Positions 36,218 to 48,383 are shown, numbered from the stretch's first letter. The stretch: 64,000 nt of DNA from Rheum nobile (GCA_027886185.1 WOAB01000619.1:9858001-9922000); one strand, 5' to 3'. Program-made: numbers and translations. Notes: a model not told the origin generated them from the letters alone.

Positions 36218-37532
36218 ATCTAAGGTACGTATTTTCTTGTTTGTGTTTGTTTACCGATTTGATCAATAAGACAATATCTTTTTCTTTTATTTTTCCTCTC
36301 CGTTGTGTTTTCGTTTCGTTTTTCGACTAACCCGCAGGAAGAACAGAAGAAAAACCGCGACCGCGGCGAACAACAGAAGAAAATCCGCGACCGCAAAATT
36401 TTTTCCGCGATTGCAGCCAGATTTTAGGGTTAGTCAAAAAAAAAAAAGTTCGCCGTTTTTCCGCGATCGCTGCCCGGCTGTCTGCGTTTTATTTTGAGAG
36501 ACGGTGCGCATCATGATGCCAAGGAGGAGACATTCGCCCCACATTTTTACTTGGCACCGATGATGGCCCGACATTCGACAGCTGATGAGGAGGAACACCA
36601 GAGCCCACCACATGATTACATCTAGGCTCCATTACGTGTTCGTTGAAGGCCGTGCAACTCCGATTCCTTTGATGTACCACTACACCTTACAGTGGATTTA
36701 TTTGGTTGCACGGTAGAGTTTGAGTTTGAAGGAGCCGCAACACCGGCGACATGTGCTTATATTGATACACCGCCAGCAACAACTTCTGTGTCCAAGCCAA
36801 CTCGGCGACGGTTGTGAGTACTTTTTTGCCTTTCCCTGTGCTTCATCTTTTCTTTGTCTTTCATTACATTGAGGACAATGCAATGTTTAAGCATGAGGGA
36901 GTGTTCCATACTTGCTAGTCGTTGAGGAGAAAAAAAAAATGAAAAAGAAAAAATATCAAAAATATTGTAAAAAAGACAAAAATAAAAGCCTAGGATAAGT
37001 CAAAAACCCGAGAGGGCGGCTTAGGTAATAAGCAGGTGGCTTGGACCAACATTAGGCTGGAGTAATAATTGGTCAAGAGTGATGTGAGTTTATGTGAGCC
37101 CATCTATTGAAAAATGAAATGAGTGGCTTAGTGAAAACCCGAAAGGGCGCCTTGGCAAAATGAGTAAAAAGAAGAAGAATGGTTATTAGGATTCCTCATT
37201 TTTCCTGGCGTGGTGACATAAAAAGAGGTGATATAAGGAGGATTCGGATAGGTCACTCTGGGAGGCATAAGAAGATAGATGGAGGCTAGGATTAGATATA
37301 TTTATTCACTCTATGGTATTCGGGATAAGCTTGGGGGAGGTACTCTGCTTTCCTTTAAGCTTGTTTGTTGTGTGTTGAGTTGATTGTGTTGGTGCCTTGG
37401 AGATGCATGTTTAGGTGCAGTTCTTAGTGGAGAGAGTTTTGCTATGCTTCCTGAGACCTTGGGGATTTGATTGGAGGAGTAGGTTTCTATTAGCTTACTC
37501 GAGGACGAGCAAGGTTTAAGCATGGGGGAATT
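36218..37532. other. Non-coding interior of the LARD-like element
   Basis: No reverse transcriptase or gag frame. A CCGCGACCGC-rich patch lies at 36350-36480. Conserved 3' words follow: GAGGACAATGCAATGTTTAA (36869), AACCCGAGAGGGCGGCTTAG (37006), CGAAAGGGCGCC (37140). Confidence 0.6.
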
Positions 37533-37615
37533 TGATCAGCGCTACTTTGTAGGGTTTAACTAGGAGTTGTTACTGGAGTTTTAGGTACCATTTGGATGTG
37601 TTTAGAGAATAAGTG
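37533..37615 (+). repeat. 3' LTR of the LARD-like element, left part
   Basis: Starts TGATCAGCGCTACTTTG and follows the left LTR until the solo LTR insertion at 37616. The last five bases, AAGTG, are the target site. Confidence 0.85.
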
Positions 37616-40600
37616 TGTAACACCCCGGGCCAGAGGTGCTACAGTGCCATAGTCCCGAAGGACTATAAGGCGATTTTTTAAAAGAAAAGAAATCCAAAAC
37701 ACTTCCAAATATACAAAAGTTAGCAATATTAAAATCCCTGTTCAAGTTTGGAACAACCTTTAAACCTGTCATCCAGTTTAATGCATCAATTTAAATCCAA
37801 AACAACGGAAGCGAATACAACATTTTCAAATCTGATGCAAAACTAAATCTTTCACTGTGAAGACACATCTGTGATCCAGAACCCGCTTGTTACTGCAAAC
37901 CTGCAAAACCTGATTGACTGGGGGACCCGATACCCCAGCCAACCGTGGCACGTAAACCGAAGTTGGTCAGTCTTACGAAAGACTGGCAAAACTCCTCAAG
38001 CCAAAACAGTTCAAAACACATACATATATCACCAATCAACTCACAAAACGACAACACGCCACACAATATATATACATATATATAATATCATAACTATACT
38101 TAATCATATCAACCAACCAATACCAACCACACGTCAAAACATATACACACTATCACATACCATTCATTACTCATCCTTATCCAACTCTTCACTATACTAA
38201 CCGCAATCAATCCATCCTCAAATTCATCACAAGCATAAATGAATAAAACGATCCAATCCAACTTCACTGACACGTCCAATCCATCCTTCTCTCTATTACT
38301 AATACCTCAATCAACAACTCTATGCATATACACATCTCTTACTACTGACTTACAACCAAAGCTAACCAATTATACTGAACTCCCTACTGCACTAACACAT
38401 CCAATTAACCTTCACATTAACAAACACATAAGCATCAACGAGACAATCATCACATAATACCAACATAACAAAACAACGATCCAGGCCAGCCACCCTTTCG
38501 GTGCCGCATGTTCGTTAACATAGACTGTAACTCATACACCTCAACCTAACTCATATTGGCCCACACCCTCAAGATGGGAAACCAACCTTCACACTCAATC
38601 CACACAACCGACCTTCAAAAACCACTAGTTATCATAAACAACCATACCAACAGAAATCCACCTCATAAAGAACTAATATTGAACAATAAGTCACTAGCCA
38701 ATAATCAATATCCAACATAAGACCAATAACCAAACACACAATCAATATTCGCCAACACAACCACTTAATCAAGCGCACAGTCAATATCATCACAAAATCA
38801 CTTACTCAGGTACACAACCAACATTCAACACAAATCACTTAATCAGTTCGCAACCAACATTCAACACATAATAGATATCACAACAATCAACCAATTGTAA
38901 TCAAACAATAATATAACTCAACATTGAAACACAAACGACTCCAACACATCTCCAATCCAATTTCCAATTCAACCTCCAATCCATTCCAACCCTTGTCCCT
39001 TAACGACGTAGGCGTATACCTTGTATACCCTGCGCGGTTTGGTGAGTATATCATCACCTGGCCCTTCGACCTCCAATTCAATTTCAACCCTTGGCCCTTA
39101 ACGACGTAGGCGTAAACCCTACGCGGTTTGGTGGAATCCATTCCTACCTTCGGCCCTTAACGACGTAGGCGTATACCTTGTATACCCTACGCAGTTTGGT
39201 GAAACCCCTTTCAAATCCTTGGCCCTTAACGACGTAGGCGTATACCTTGTATACCCTACGCGGTTGGGTGAAATCCATTCCAACCCTTGGCCCATCGACC
39301 TCCAATCAACAACAATCCAACCACCACACCGACAACCAATCAATTATTACACACGACCTCTATTAACACATTTCACACATATATATATATATATTCAACC
39401 GAGAAACTTTAAAAATCAATAATCCAATCAATCCACGACAATCAATCCACAACAATCAATCCATAACAATCAATCTGCCACAATCAAACAACAACAATCA
39501 ATCCACATCAGTCAATCCCAGCATACACACATTCACACACAACATTCACACACAAACGCACAATCCCAGCATACAACTGCCAGCACGCACACAATTTAAC
39601 ACACAACCGCCAACACACACAGGTGTCGACATACACAACCCAACACACACACACAAGTGTCAACAAACACTATCAACAACAATCAATCACATTTAGTCAC
39701 AATTGACTACCACGTCAACATTTATTCAACACGATACGAGACAAAATACTAACACACGCACACACACCCATTTTCAACCAAGTATCTATATAGCCAATTA
39801 ATCCAATTTAAATCGCTCAAGAAATGATAAAATTAATTATGAAACACTAAGCATAAATCAATTTATAAAAATTATATAAAGTTAGCAAGAATCTTCTTGC
39901 CTCAAGTCGAACCACAACGACCCTAGAGATCTCCAATCAACCCGAATGAACCCGCGAAATCAATCCGAGCAAATCCCTGGCATTAATTAACTCGTACCGA
40001 GTCACACTTAATAAACCCCCAATTCAAAACCCTAAATTCATACCTTCAATTTCAATTCAACAACTCACACAATTCAACCAATAACTTCAACCCGGATTGG
40101 GGCTAAAATCCAATTCTGTCCAAGCATCCAAATCTGCCCAATTATAACAATAATCAACAACTAAATCAACTCTCAATTCGGATGGAATTCAGCCAAATTT
40201 CTAAACCCCAAACTTATACCTCACTTAATTAGCAAACCACACACAAATCAACTAACTCCAACAACAAATTGGCTGCACAGATTAAACAAAAAAATCAGTC
40301 AAGCAATTACAACTTGCTGTCCATGTCCCTGAATTCATTAAATTTGTCCACCAATTTCAGCAGAATCAAAGCCCTAAAAAAAATTTCAGATCGAGGAGAA
40401 ACTCATCCCCTTAATTACCTTGTTGTTTGCTGAATCTCACCCTCGGTTCTGGGTTCTTCGTCGCCGGAATTATCAACCCCAGCCGCAGCAACTCCGGCAG
40501 CACAGCAGCAGTAACAGAACGCAGCACAACAACAACAACAGCGGCTCCGACTCGTAAAACTTCGTTCTCCCTGCTCAGGACTCCGAATGCGATGATTCCA

Positions 40601-40974
40601 ACTCGAGGAGTTAGATCTACGAGTCTAGTTTGTCTCATCAAAATTTCAGACCAAAATAATAAGTGAGCAAAACGTTATTACAATTCTCCTGAAGTGTCGC
40701 AAGTGGGACAACAACACAGGAGCGGACAGCAGAGGAATGACGAGGCGACGGCGGTCCGGTATGGGTCGAGCTCGCCGGCGGGGTGAATGGCTGAACACGG
40801 TAGAGGTTCTCAGCGGAAGGCTTCACGAAGGAGACGATGAAGACTCAAGACCGACTTCGGCTCCTCCTTTGCTCCCTTTCCCGATTTTTGATTTTTGTTC
40901 CCAAATTCTGATTTTTAGAAGTCCAAAAATTTTATTTACCATTTTGTCATTTTTATAACCTTTGGGGTATTTCA
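37616..40974. mobile_element. Solo LTR of a gypsy-type element
   Basis: Begins TGTAACACCCCGGGCC and ends GGGGTATTTCA, flanked by a perfect 5-bp duplication AAGTG (37611-37615 and 40975-40979). It is 3359 bp with no gag or pol, so I read it as a solo LTR from unequal recombination. It is AT/AC-rich at 38000-39800 and carries a tandem repeat at 38992-39275. It interrupts the host LTR cleanly; the host sequence resumes at TGGAGAATGGAG. Confidence 0.82.
38992..39275. repeat. Tandem repeat inside the solo LTR (4 units)
   Basis: Four units begin CCCTTAACGACGTAGGCGTA (about 38997, 39088, 39149, 39219), each running to CCCT(A/G)CGC(G/A)GTTTGGTG. The third and fourth are separated by about 70 bp. The second unit lacks the internal CCTTGTATA segment. 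Confidence 0.85.
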
Positions 40975-40979
40975 AAGTG

Positions 40980-42273
40980 TGGAGAATGGAGTTGAGGAGT
41001 AGAAGTGTGATTTGGTGGCATTGAAAAGCTTAAATGAAGACTTATGAAGATGGAGGCGAAGCCACAAGAGAAGACCACGAGGCGAGAAGCAAATGAGCAA
41101 CATCGAGATTTCCGCGGGCGCGGAGAAGCTAGCTGCGATCGCGGAAATGCAAGACAGTGACGACTTCAGAAGATTTTCCGCGGGCGCGGAAGTCACCGCC
41201 GCGGTCGCGGATACTGTTCATACACGCAGGAGCGAGATTTCGTCCGAAGATTTATTTTATTTCCTTTTCTTTTATTTTATTTTGTTTCGTTATTTCCTTT
41301 TAGATATTAATTCTTATCTTTAGAAATTAGGTTTTGTTAAGTCTATATATTCTTTCTTTAGAACATTAGTTTAGTAAGTTAGGTATTTCCCAAGTTGGGT
41401 TCTACCTTTCTTCATCTTTTCATTTTTCTTAGTTTAGTTCTTTGTTTTGTTTTTGGCTGGACAATTGAAGCCTTAGTTTGAATTTGATATTGAGATTATT
41501 CCTTTCTTTATCCTTGCATGTTATGATTCTCTTGTGATTCATCCCATTGAGTTTTATTGATTTCTCTAGCCTGATCACCTAGTTTTATTGGTATTATTCA
41601 TACTGCAGGATTAGGGTTTTGAATTCTATTAGTTGATCTAGTTCATCAATTATTGTGATTAGTATTATTAATATTGATTTCCCTAGTGTGACAAACTAGT
41701 TGAGATTGGTATTATCTATAGTACTAGTTCCCCTAATCTGGTCATCTTGTTGAGATTAATATTGTTCATCCCTAATTCAGAGTAGCAAACACGATTTACA
41801 GTAACGGGTTGTGAATGTTTATTGTGAAGAGAATTGATTGCATGTCGATTATTGCGGGTCGTAGTATTGCATGAGCCTATCTATTCCTGAACTTACTGTT
41901 GCTGTTAGATTAATCTTGATGATTTCTTGAATGTTTAATAGTTAGGGTTATCAGGACTGGTTGGACTGGTAACTATTTCAGAACAGGGATTAGGACATTC
42001 ATGAGGATTGAGAACTATGGATAATCAATGATTCATCAACCAAACTAAAGGTGGATATTTGTCTAGCTAAGCTTTCTATGTTTTATGTATCGTTTTCTTA
42101 GTTAGATACAACCAAAACCCCCCCTTTTGTCTTTGCTATCAATTGGTGAATGATTTTACAAACAGGATATATAACTTGATTCTCTGTGGGATTCGACTCT
42201 TGCTTGCCTACTATACTTAGTTAGGTTTTTAAGGATTATTTTGTTTAGGTGCTCACGACTTTAACGCTTATCA
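40980..42273 (+). repeat. 3' LTR of the LARD-like element, right part
   Basis: Follows the left LTR from TGGAGAATGGAGTTGA to CGCTTATCA, with an extra segment near 41341-41375 that is absent from the left LTR. Flanked at its right by the GTCGC target duplication. Confidence 0.85.
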
Positions 42274-42278
42274 GTCGC

Positions 42279-44122
42279 CCATGATGAAATTCATCATCGT
42301 ACGCATTCAAATTTCAAATGTATATTTTTTTTTCACATCTAATGATCTTCTACTATATATTGTAATATTTTTTGAAACATCTATTACTTGAAGGATGATA
42401 ATGAAGCAAACACGTACATTAAACATCCATGCATATCAATAGATTATTTTTTAACAATATCTTTCAGCTTATAATTAAACTTTGGTTTATGGAAAAAATG
42501 ATTAGTTTCATAACACAAGGTACTATGTTTGTGTCAAATTTTACGCAATTTACAAGTCTCACATAGATGTGAAGGATGAAACATATGTAAAGAAAAATAA
42601 AACAAGTGTCAAATGAATGTTGATTCCAATTTCTTTAGAGGAAAATCTATAAAATGCAACAACAATACCTTACTATGCAATTCTTTTTATTAATCCAATG
42701 TAATTATTCTATTTCTATATAACTCTTGATATTTGATATTAAAAAAATACAATCACCTCTCAAATACTATTTTTTTTAAGAATGTTAAGATTTGTATTAA
42801 AAAGGACGATGATATATATTGTGAAGTGTTTTGCTCAAAATAGATCACTAATGGCTACATACGGCTTCAAAATAGATTAGAATAAAGCGAGAGGGGAAAA
42901 ACGTCCACAAAGGAGGTTCCAGAGATTTCTCAAACAAAAATAAAAATAAAAAGTAATTTGTGTTAGGAATTTTTATAAAATAGTTTCTTATTGTCAAATG
43001 AAAGTCTCTTGAAGTGTTGCACTAGAGACTTCGAGTGTCAAATAAGAAACTCATTCAGATAATTAAAGGTTTTAATTTATTTTCTTTTTTCTAATGTAAC
43101 AAGTGAGCAACCCTATAACTTCTTTTGTGGATGCTCTTAGACATCAAATGATTCTCAATTACTTTTCCTGAACTCTATTTGATAATTTCGTGATCCTAAA
43201 AAAACTATGTGAAGGAATATATAACCTATCTTTTTTTTGGGTCAAGGATATACAACCCATCTTTTAATCATTGTTTGTAGAGATCTATTACCTTCGTACA
43301 AAAAAATAGAGATTGATTACCTCATTTCCTTCAAAAATGTAATTAAATTCAGATATAAGTATATATAGAAAATTAGAGTTAATAGGAAAATTAAAAATAC
43401 TGACATAAAAATATTACCTTTGATAATTATTACCAAAAAACCTTGAGTTATTTTTCTACCATACGAAAGAAGTCTATTTTTTAAAGGAATGAGTCGAAAT
43501 CATTTGATATTACTTGACATATATCATATATTAGTTTGCAATGTTAATAATTTAATAAATGTTGAGTGTACATTTTCTTAGCAGATTTTAAGTGGTAATA
43601 ATATAAGGTATGTTATTTAGTTTATTCATGAAGTCATGGCATTTTTGCAATCTGTTCATATTTAGATATTCCTATAACCTCCAACAATCCCTTTTAAAAA
43701 TAGCCAATGCTAATCTTATATAATTTATATAACGTTTCCGTTATATAGATAGACATTTATTGGGGAATTTTTATGTATTGGAGTCAAGTCCCCTACAAAG
43801 TTAAACAATTCTAGATATTTATTGGCATGAATTTGTTAAAAATTAAGTACAATGTGCATAATTATTATTTAATTTACATGGACAATTTCATCGTCAAAAT
43901 TCTTTTCAAAATTCTCTTTTCGATATTTTTTATAATATTCATAACAATTAATATTAAACAATTCTATATATGATCTTGATCAAGTTTACATCTCTATCAA
44001 CATAACTTTATTTTTTGGTGATGAAATCCCTACTAGATCAAGTTTACATCAGGATACTTTTTAATCAATTAAATTATAAAATTAATATTTATAAATTTTT
44101 AGATAATTAAATTTATTATTTT
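42279..44122. other. AT-rich stretch leading to a Helitron-like 3' end
   Basis: No coding frame. Probably the right part of the sequence into which the LTR elements at 32.4-42.3 kb inserted. Confidence 0.5.
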
Positions 44123-44152
44123 CCCGTGCGTAGCACGGGCATGATTTCTAGT
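44123..44152 (+). other. Helitron-like 3' end
   Basis: A perfect 7-bp hairpin (CCCGTGC-GTA-GCACGGG, 44123-44139) lies 8 nt before CTAG followed by T. This matches the plant Helitron 3' signature of a GC-rich hairpin just before CTRR and insertion before T. Confidence 0.7.
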
Positions 44153-44482
44153 AGTTCATAATTTTGAAAAGAGTTACAAATAAGATATATGTTTAGGTAC
44201 ATCAAATCAAGCATATTGTTTCTACAAAAGGAAGAAGACAACATCATCCTTGGCAAAAAATAATACTCTATTCAATATTAGTCACAATTACAACCTAAAC
44301 TACCTACTTATAAATATTTATAAAACAAAATAAACAAGCTTGCAATCATAACAAATCTTTACAAGAATTAATGGATCACAAATCTTAAAGGTTATAAAAA
44401 GATGCCCTCTTATGAAACAAAAAAAAACACCAATGCAAATACATCATTTATATATTACATCACAAAATAATAATATATTCAG

Positions 44483-44513
44483 CCCGTACGAAGCACGGGA
44501 TCAACTATCTAGT
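44483..44513 (+). other. Helitron-like 3' end
   Basis: Hairpin CCCGTACGAAGCACGGG (44483-44499), then CTAG at 44509-44512 and T. It is similar to the end at 44123 but diverged in the loop, so it is a related and separate terminus. Confidence 0.65.
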
Positions 44514-44519
44514 TTGTAC

Positions 44520-44660
44520 AAAAATTATCTTAACCACACTTTTGAACTTAAGTTAATGAAATTTAAATTGCTCCTCTAAAAGAAATAAAATAAATTTCAC
44601 AACTTTATATTATCGAATTAAAATTACCATATTACCCTTATAATTTAAGTGGGATATTAC
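44520..44660. repeat. LTR-end-like fragment (GGGATATTACA)
   Basis: The wording ATTACCATATTACCCTTA followed by GTGGGATATTACA looks like the 3' end of a gypsy-type LTR of the TGTAAYACCC class. It is followed by TCTAC, the same pentamer that precedes the LTR start at 6776. Confidence 0.35.
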
Positions 44661-46330
44661 ATCTACGCTAATATTATTGACAAAAAAACTACGTTAATTT
44701 AAATAAAAAAGTGGTGATTAATTTCAAAAAAAATAATCAAAAAGAGTGTAAAACTCAAAGAAACACTAAGGAACTAAGAAAAAAAGTTCATTCAATAAAT
44801 TACGAAGAGTATCGCCTCTTCTTCGATAAAAAAAAAGAAAAAAATCCCTAAAAGGATATTAGAATACCTTGAATTCTATGAGAAGACTCATCAAAATTAA
44901 TAAAATCTATATACATATTAAACTCATCATCTTTCGAGTCACTAGAATGCTTTTGGGCCCACTTTGTTTATATGTAAAATTAAAACTTTTTTGTTTTTGA
45001 ATTTGTTATTATATCGAATTATTTAGCAAATTAAACAAGTCTTAACAAAATTTGTACCAACAAATCATAACAAATGACTTTTTACTTACATTCTAATATG
45101 ATTTTTTAATTTAAGCAAAATGTTTTGATTTGATTTGATTGGTTGAGATCTCATTATTTACTATTAATACATTAACATTTTAATTATATTTTTTTATATG
45201 ACTACGATTTCATGAATTCTTTATCAAGTCTTATGTCGAGCTTTAACTAACGTTATGGCAATTAAATTTTGTTCGTTCAAGTAAATTTAAACCAAGCTAG
45301 CTATAAGATAACTTATACTGATAATATAATGAACCGGATAAATTTTGTTCTATCTACGATTGATTATGTATTTTGTTTTCACGATCTCATCAATTCCATA
45401 AGAGAAAGTGAATCAAATGACATAAACCATGCATCCATATTAGATTAATATTATACTTCATTTCTATAACACATTCAAATTATTCATTTCTTAATTCATC
45501 TTAATCATATTAAGCTTTTTTGACATGTAAAATTATAGTTTTTCTTCATTCTTTATACGTTAGTCAATTTTTTTAGCAAATTTTCAACAAAGAAATTTTA
45601 ACAAGATTTTTATAGTGTTTCGAGTATTATTTTTATTACAAACATCAAACCAAATTTTTAATTTAAGTATCATTTACTTGATGTGAGAGAAATGTTTATT
45701 GTTTATGATATCAATTGTTTTGTTCATGTTCTTAAGTTGTTTACATTCCCTTCAACAAAATCCTTTTAAGCATTGAGCAAATTTAGCCAACTTCAACATT
45801 GAAAAAGCTCATCGCTCAGCAAAGATTACTCAAAACTGATATAAATGTATATTTGGATAAATTGATGGATTTGACAATATCTAAAATTAATTACATTAAT
45901 TAAAAGTTTAATTATTTTGTGGACATAAATTGTTATATAAAATTTTATAATTGTTTACATTGAATTGATGAAACACGATTTTTATTAAACAGATCATTCC
46001 TACCAAAAAAGCTTACCCATATTTTTTATTAAATATTTACTTTTTATGTATGTTTAGTTATATATCTTCTAATATTATATACTGATGTGATAATATATCA
46101 CTTCAGCGTATCATTTCTCTTTCAAATTCTACAAATTTATTATGATACATGTGAGCAATATTGTTCAAATTTTTCTCTTTTTTTACTAATATTTTGTGTT
46201 TATGACTAATATTTTTCAATAAGATATATACAACTTTTTTATGACTTACGCTAATATAATATGGTTTAATTAGATATGCACGTACAACTGATATTAAAGT
46301 TATACTAAAACAACACCTTAATAAAAATAT
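44661..46330. other. AT-rich stretch, nothing recognised
   Basis: No coding frame or repeat that I can support until the Helitron-like end at 46331. Confidence 0.5.
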
Positions 46331-46359
46331 CGCGTGCATGGCACGTGCTCTAGACTAGT
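46331..46359 (+). other. Helitron-like 3' end
   Basis: Imperfect hairpin GCGTGC-ATG-GCACGT (46332-46346) followed by CTAGACTAG and T, giving two possible CTAG ends (46353 and 46358). Confidence 0.6.
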
Positions 46360-46446
46360 TGCAATAATTTCTATTGAAAATTGAATTTGTTGATTTTTTC
46401 TATCACATTATTCACTCATTGGTTTATAAAAGTGGTGTATAATTAA

Positions 46447-47257
46447 GGGCTGAGATCTGGTGAGGATGGGAAGGGAGGAGAGGAATGAGGACGCATGAGA
46501 GCCGTCGGATGGAAAGCGGACGAAGTGCCCATATCATTTTTCAAAAATTCAAGAAAGATTCGACAAAAAATTCAACACGACCGAATTATTCGCGAAAAAG
46601 AGGATTCGCGTGTACGCGAAGTGCAAATTTGTGTGCATGCCAAATACATTGTTGTGTGCATGCCAAATACACTACGGTGTGCACATGAAATTTATTTTTG
46701 TGTGCATGCATGAAACGCGTGCGTTCATATGGAATGAACAAAACGTGTATACATGAAGACACAACTGTGTGCATGCGAAGTATACTACCGTGTGCATGCA
46801 AAGTATACTATCGTGTGCATGTGAAAATGGATGCATGTTTGTGCATACGAAACAAACTACGTGCTATGTGTGCATGTGAAACGACGTAGGTGTGCATGTG
46901 TGCACATGAAAAGAACATATGTGTGCATGCGAAAATGATTCAAAGCGCGTACGAAATAACATATGTGCATACGTACGAAAACCAACGGAAATAACCTACG
47001 TGTGCATACAAAAATGACTTGTGTGCACATGAAAATAACGTGTGTGTGCATGCGAAACAACATATGTGTTCATACGGGCCAAAATGCGTGTGCACACGAG
47101 ACGTGTTTTTTTCGCAAAAAAATCGGCCGTGTCGAATTGTATTCGAATATTTCTGAATTCTTTCCTTGACTGATTTGGGTGCTTTAATTCTTAATCTGAC
47201 GGTCTTGGAACGTTTTCACTCCTCTCCTAAACCATCATATTCATCTTATCTTTTCCT
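46447..47257. mobile_element. Non-autonomous MULE, 811 bp, with perfect 9-bp duplication
   Basis: The 9-mer TATAATTAA flanks both sides exactly (46438-46446 and 47258-47266). The terminal inverted repeats of about 130 bp are imperfect but collinear. Shared blocks include AGGAGAGGA(A/G)TGA, CCGTC(G/A)GAT, TTCAAGAAAGATTCGACA-like words, CGAC(C/G)GAA/CGGCCG and TTCGCGAAAAA. There is no transposase. The centre (46625-47095) is a degenerate tandem repeat. The 9-bp duplication and long TIRs identify a Mutator-like element. Confidence 0.88.
46625..47095. repeat. ~18 degenerate 22-bp repeats, GTGTGCATGCGAAA type
   Basis: Units start GTGTGCATG and continue with (C/T)(G/A)AA and an A/C/T-rich tail; the spacing is mostly 21-24 bp, with some longer units. 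Many contain the self-complementary GTGCAC or TGCATGCA. Open frames rich in Cys/His/Val across it in several frames and on both strands come from this repeat and are not genes. Confidence 0.85.
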
Positions 47258-47266
47258 TATAATTAA

Positions 47267-47510
47267 TATGTATTAAGATTAAGAAAGACTTTATAACATC
47301 TTTATTTGATTAATATTTTTAAATTTGTATCAAAAGTTAAAAAGATTTAAAACGAAAAAATAAATAAAGCAAGCTCTTATTCACTGCCAATCATGAAATT
47401 GATCTGTATCTAGATGTATATGATTGTTTTAATTAATTGCTTTATGACAAATGGAGCAATTAGTTTATTCACAAAGTCAAAGCGTAAGAGCGCGTACAAG
47501 ATATACATTG
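47267..47510. other. Short intergenic gap
   Basis: AT-rich, nothing recognised. It separates two MULE-type elements. Confidence 0.5.
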
Positions 47511-47523
47511 GGCCATACTATTC

Positions 47524-47558
47524 GGCGCATAGGCATTTTTGCCTTTTGACGCATAGGG
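47524..47558 (+). repeat. Left terminal inverted repeat of the 6.5-kb MULE
   Basis: Starts GGCGCATAGGCATTTTTGCC and ends GCATAGGG. It is itself a partial palindrome (GGCATTTTTGCC). One mismatch to the right copy. Confidence 0.9.
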
Positions 47559-47560
47559 CT

Positions 47561-47663
47561 CGCGCGTAACGTGGGAATAGGCTTCCCGCGTTACGCGCGG
47601 GAAGGCACCTGTTCAAGCCCCACACGTTACGTGTGGGTACATGCCACACGTAACGTGTGGCAT
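47561..47663. repeat. Palindrome cluster A
   Basis: Four palindromes: CGCGCGTAACGTGGG at 47561 (imperfect), one at 47585-47601 with core CGCGT-T-ACGCG, a perfect 19-nt one at 47619-47637 (arms CCCACACGT) and a perfect 23-nt one at 47641-47663 (arms ATGCCACACGT). A looser half-site, CGCGCGTTACGT, lies near 47781. Confidence 0.85.
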
Positions 47664-47808
47664 GGATCTGACTTTAAAAGCCAGATCTTGCTCTCCTCCT
47701 TCATTCATTCGAAGCTGCAATTCTTGTTGCTCTCCTCGTTACGCGTCTCTTTGCTCTCCTCGTGACGAATCGATCGACTTCGCGCGTTACGTTCAAGATC
47801 TTTGAAAG

Positions 47809-48383
47809 GTTAGTTATTACTCGTCGTTGTTTGATTTGTTTTGTTAGATTTGAAGTTATTGGTTAGGAATTGTAGATCCATATTGTAGATCTATGTTATT
47901 TTGATGTTTAGGGTGGTAGATCTATGCTTTGGGGAAGGTTTTGTGGTTATTTTTGATTTTTTGGGTAATTTTGAAGTTATTGTTTGCATGAGGATTTATG
48001 TTGAATTTTGTGTGAAAATATGGAAGTGGAAGTGATAGTATTGATAGATTTGTAAAAATTGTGGAATTTTGGATGAATTGCATGTATATTTTGATGAAAA
48101 AAACTCGCCGAAATTGTGAATGCTCGTCGGAGAAGACGGTCGGAGAGTCGCCGGAGTGCCGCTGGCGACTCCCCGGCAAATTGAAATGTGCACATTCACA
48201 CGTAACGTGTGAATGTGCACCACACGTTACGTGTGACGTTAGTTCACACGTAACGTGTGAATTCTCTGCATCTGGGCTTCTGGTTCACCGTGAACAACTC
48301 GGTCGAAAATTCGGCCGAGTTGTTGACCGAGTTGTTGGCTGTAAATATTTTGGGTAATAAAATGTCTTGATATGTAACCGCAG
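47809..48383 (+). other. Probable 5'-UTR intron of the PMD gene
   Basis: AAAG|GTTAGTTATT at 47809 and CCGCAG|ATGGAG at 48383 bracket a T-rich interval that ends exactly before the start codon at 48384. It contains palindrome cluster B. Confidence 0.5.
48188..48261. repeat. Palindrome cluster B, including a perfect 33-nt palindrome
   Basis: 48188-48220 is a perfect 33-nt palindrome with 16-nt arms (GTGCACATTCACACGT) around a central A. It is followed directly by a 15-nt copy (48221-48235) and a 19-nt copy (48243-48261, arms TTCACACGT). Confidence 0.92.

Larger units (their letters stand above)
34846..42273 (+). mobile_element. Coding-free LTR element (LARD-like) with nested solo LTR
   Basis: Long LTRs (left 34846-36196; right 37533-42273, interrupted) flank only 1.34 kb of non-coding interior. 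An Asp-tRNA primer site (36200-36217) follows the left LTR. A purine tract (CATGGGGGAATTT) precedes the right LTR at 37533. The pentamer GTCGC occurs at 34841-34845 and 42274-42278 as a target duplication. The left LTR lacks its first ten bases, consistent with a deletion between CGC repeats. The interior 3' part (36870-37530) resembles, in opposite orientation, the interior of the Athila-like element at 58530-59190, so the two belong to related families. Confidence 0.85.

Noticed and set aside
40411..40958. Several 60-80-codon frames in a GC-rich patch
   Set aside because: Inside the solo LTR, open on both strands, with low-complexity Thr/Ala/Arg runs.
46625..47095. Possible CRISPR-like array
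   Set aside because: Units are degenerate with no unique spacers of constant length, and the context is a plant MULE.
46485..47169. Cys/His/Val-rich open frames on both strands
   Set aside because: By-products of the 22-bp GTGTGCATGC repeat. Several frames on both strands are open at once.
48061..48357. Open frame with repeated His-Val-Thr-Cys near a gene start
   Set aside because: The repeat comes from the CACACGT-W-ACGTGTG palindromes. A similar frame appears at 53800-54045 for the same reason. It lies in the probable 5'-UTR intron.
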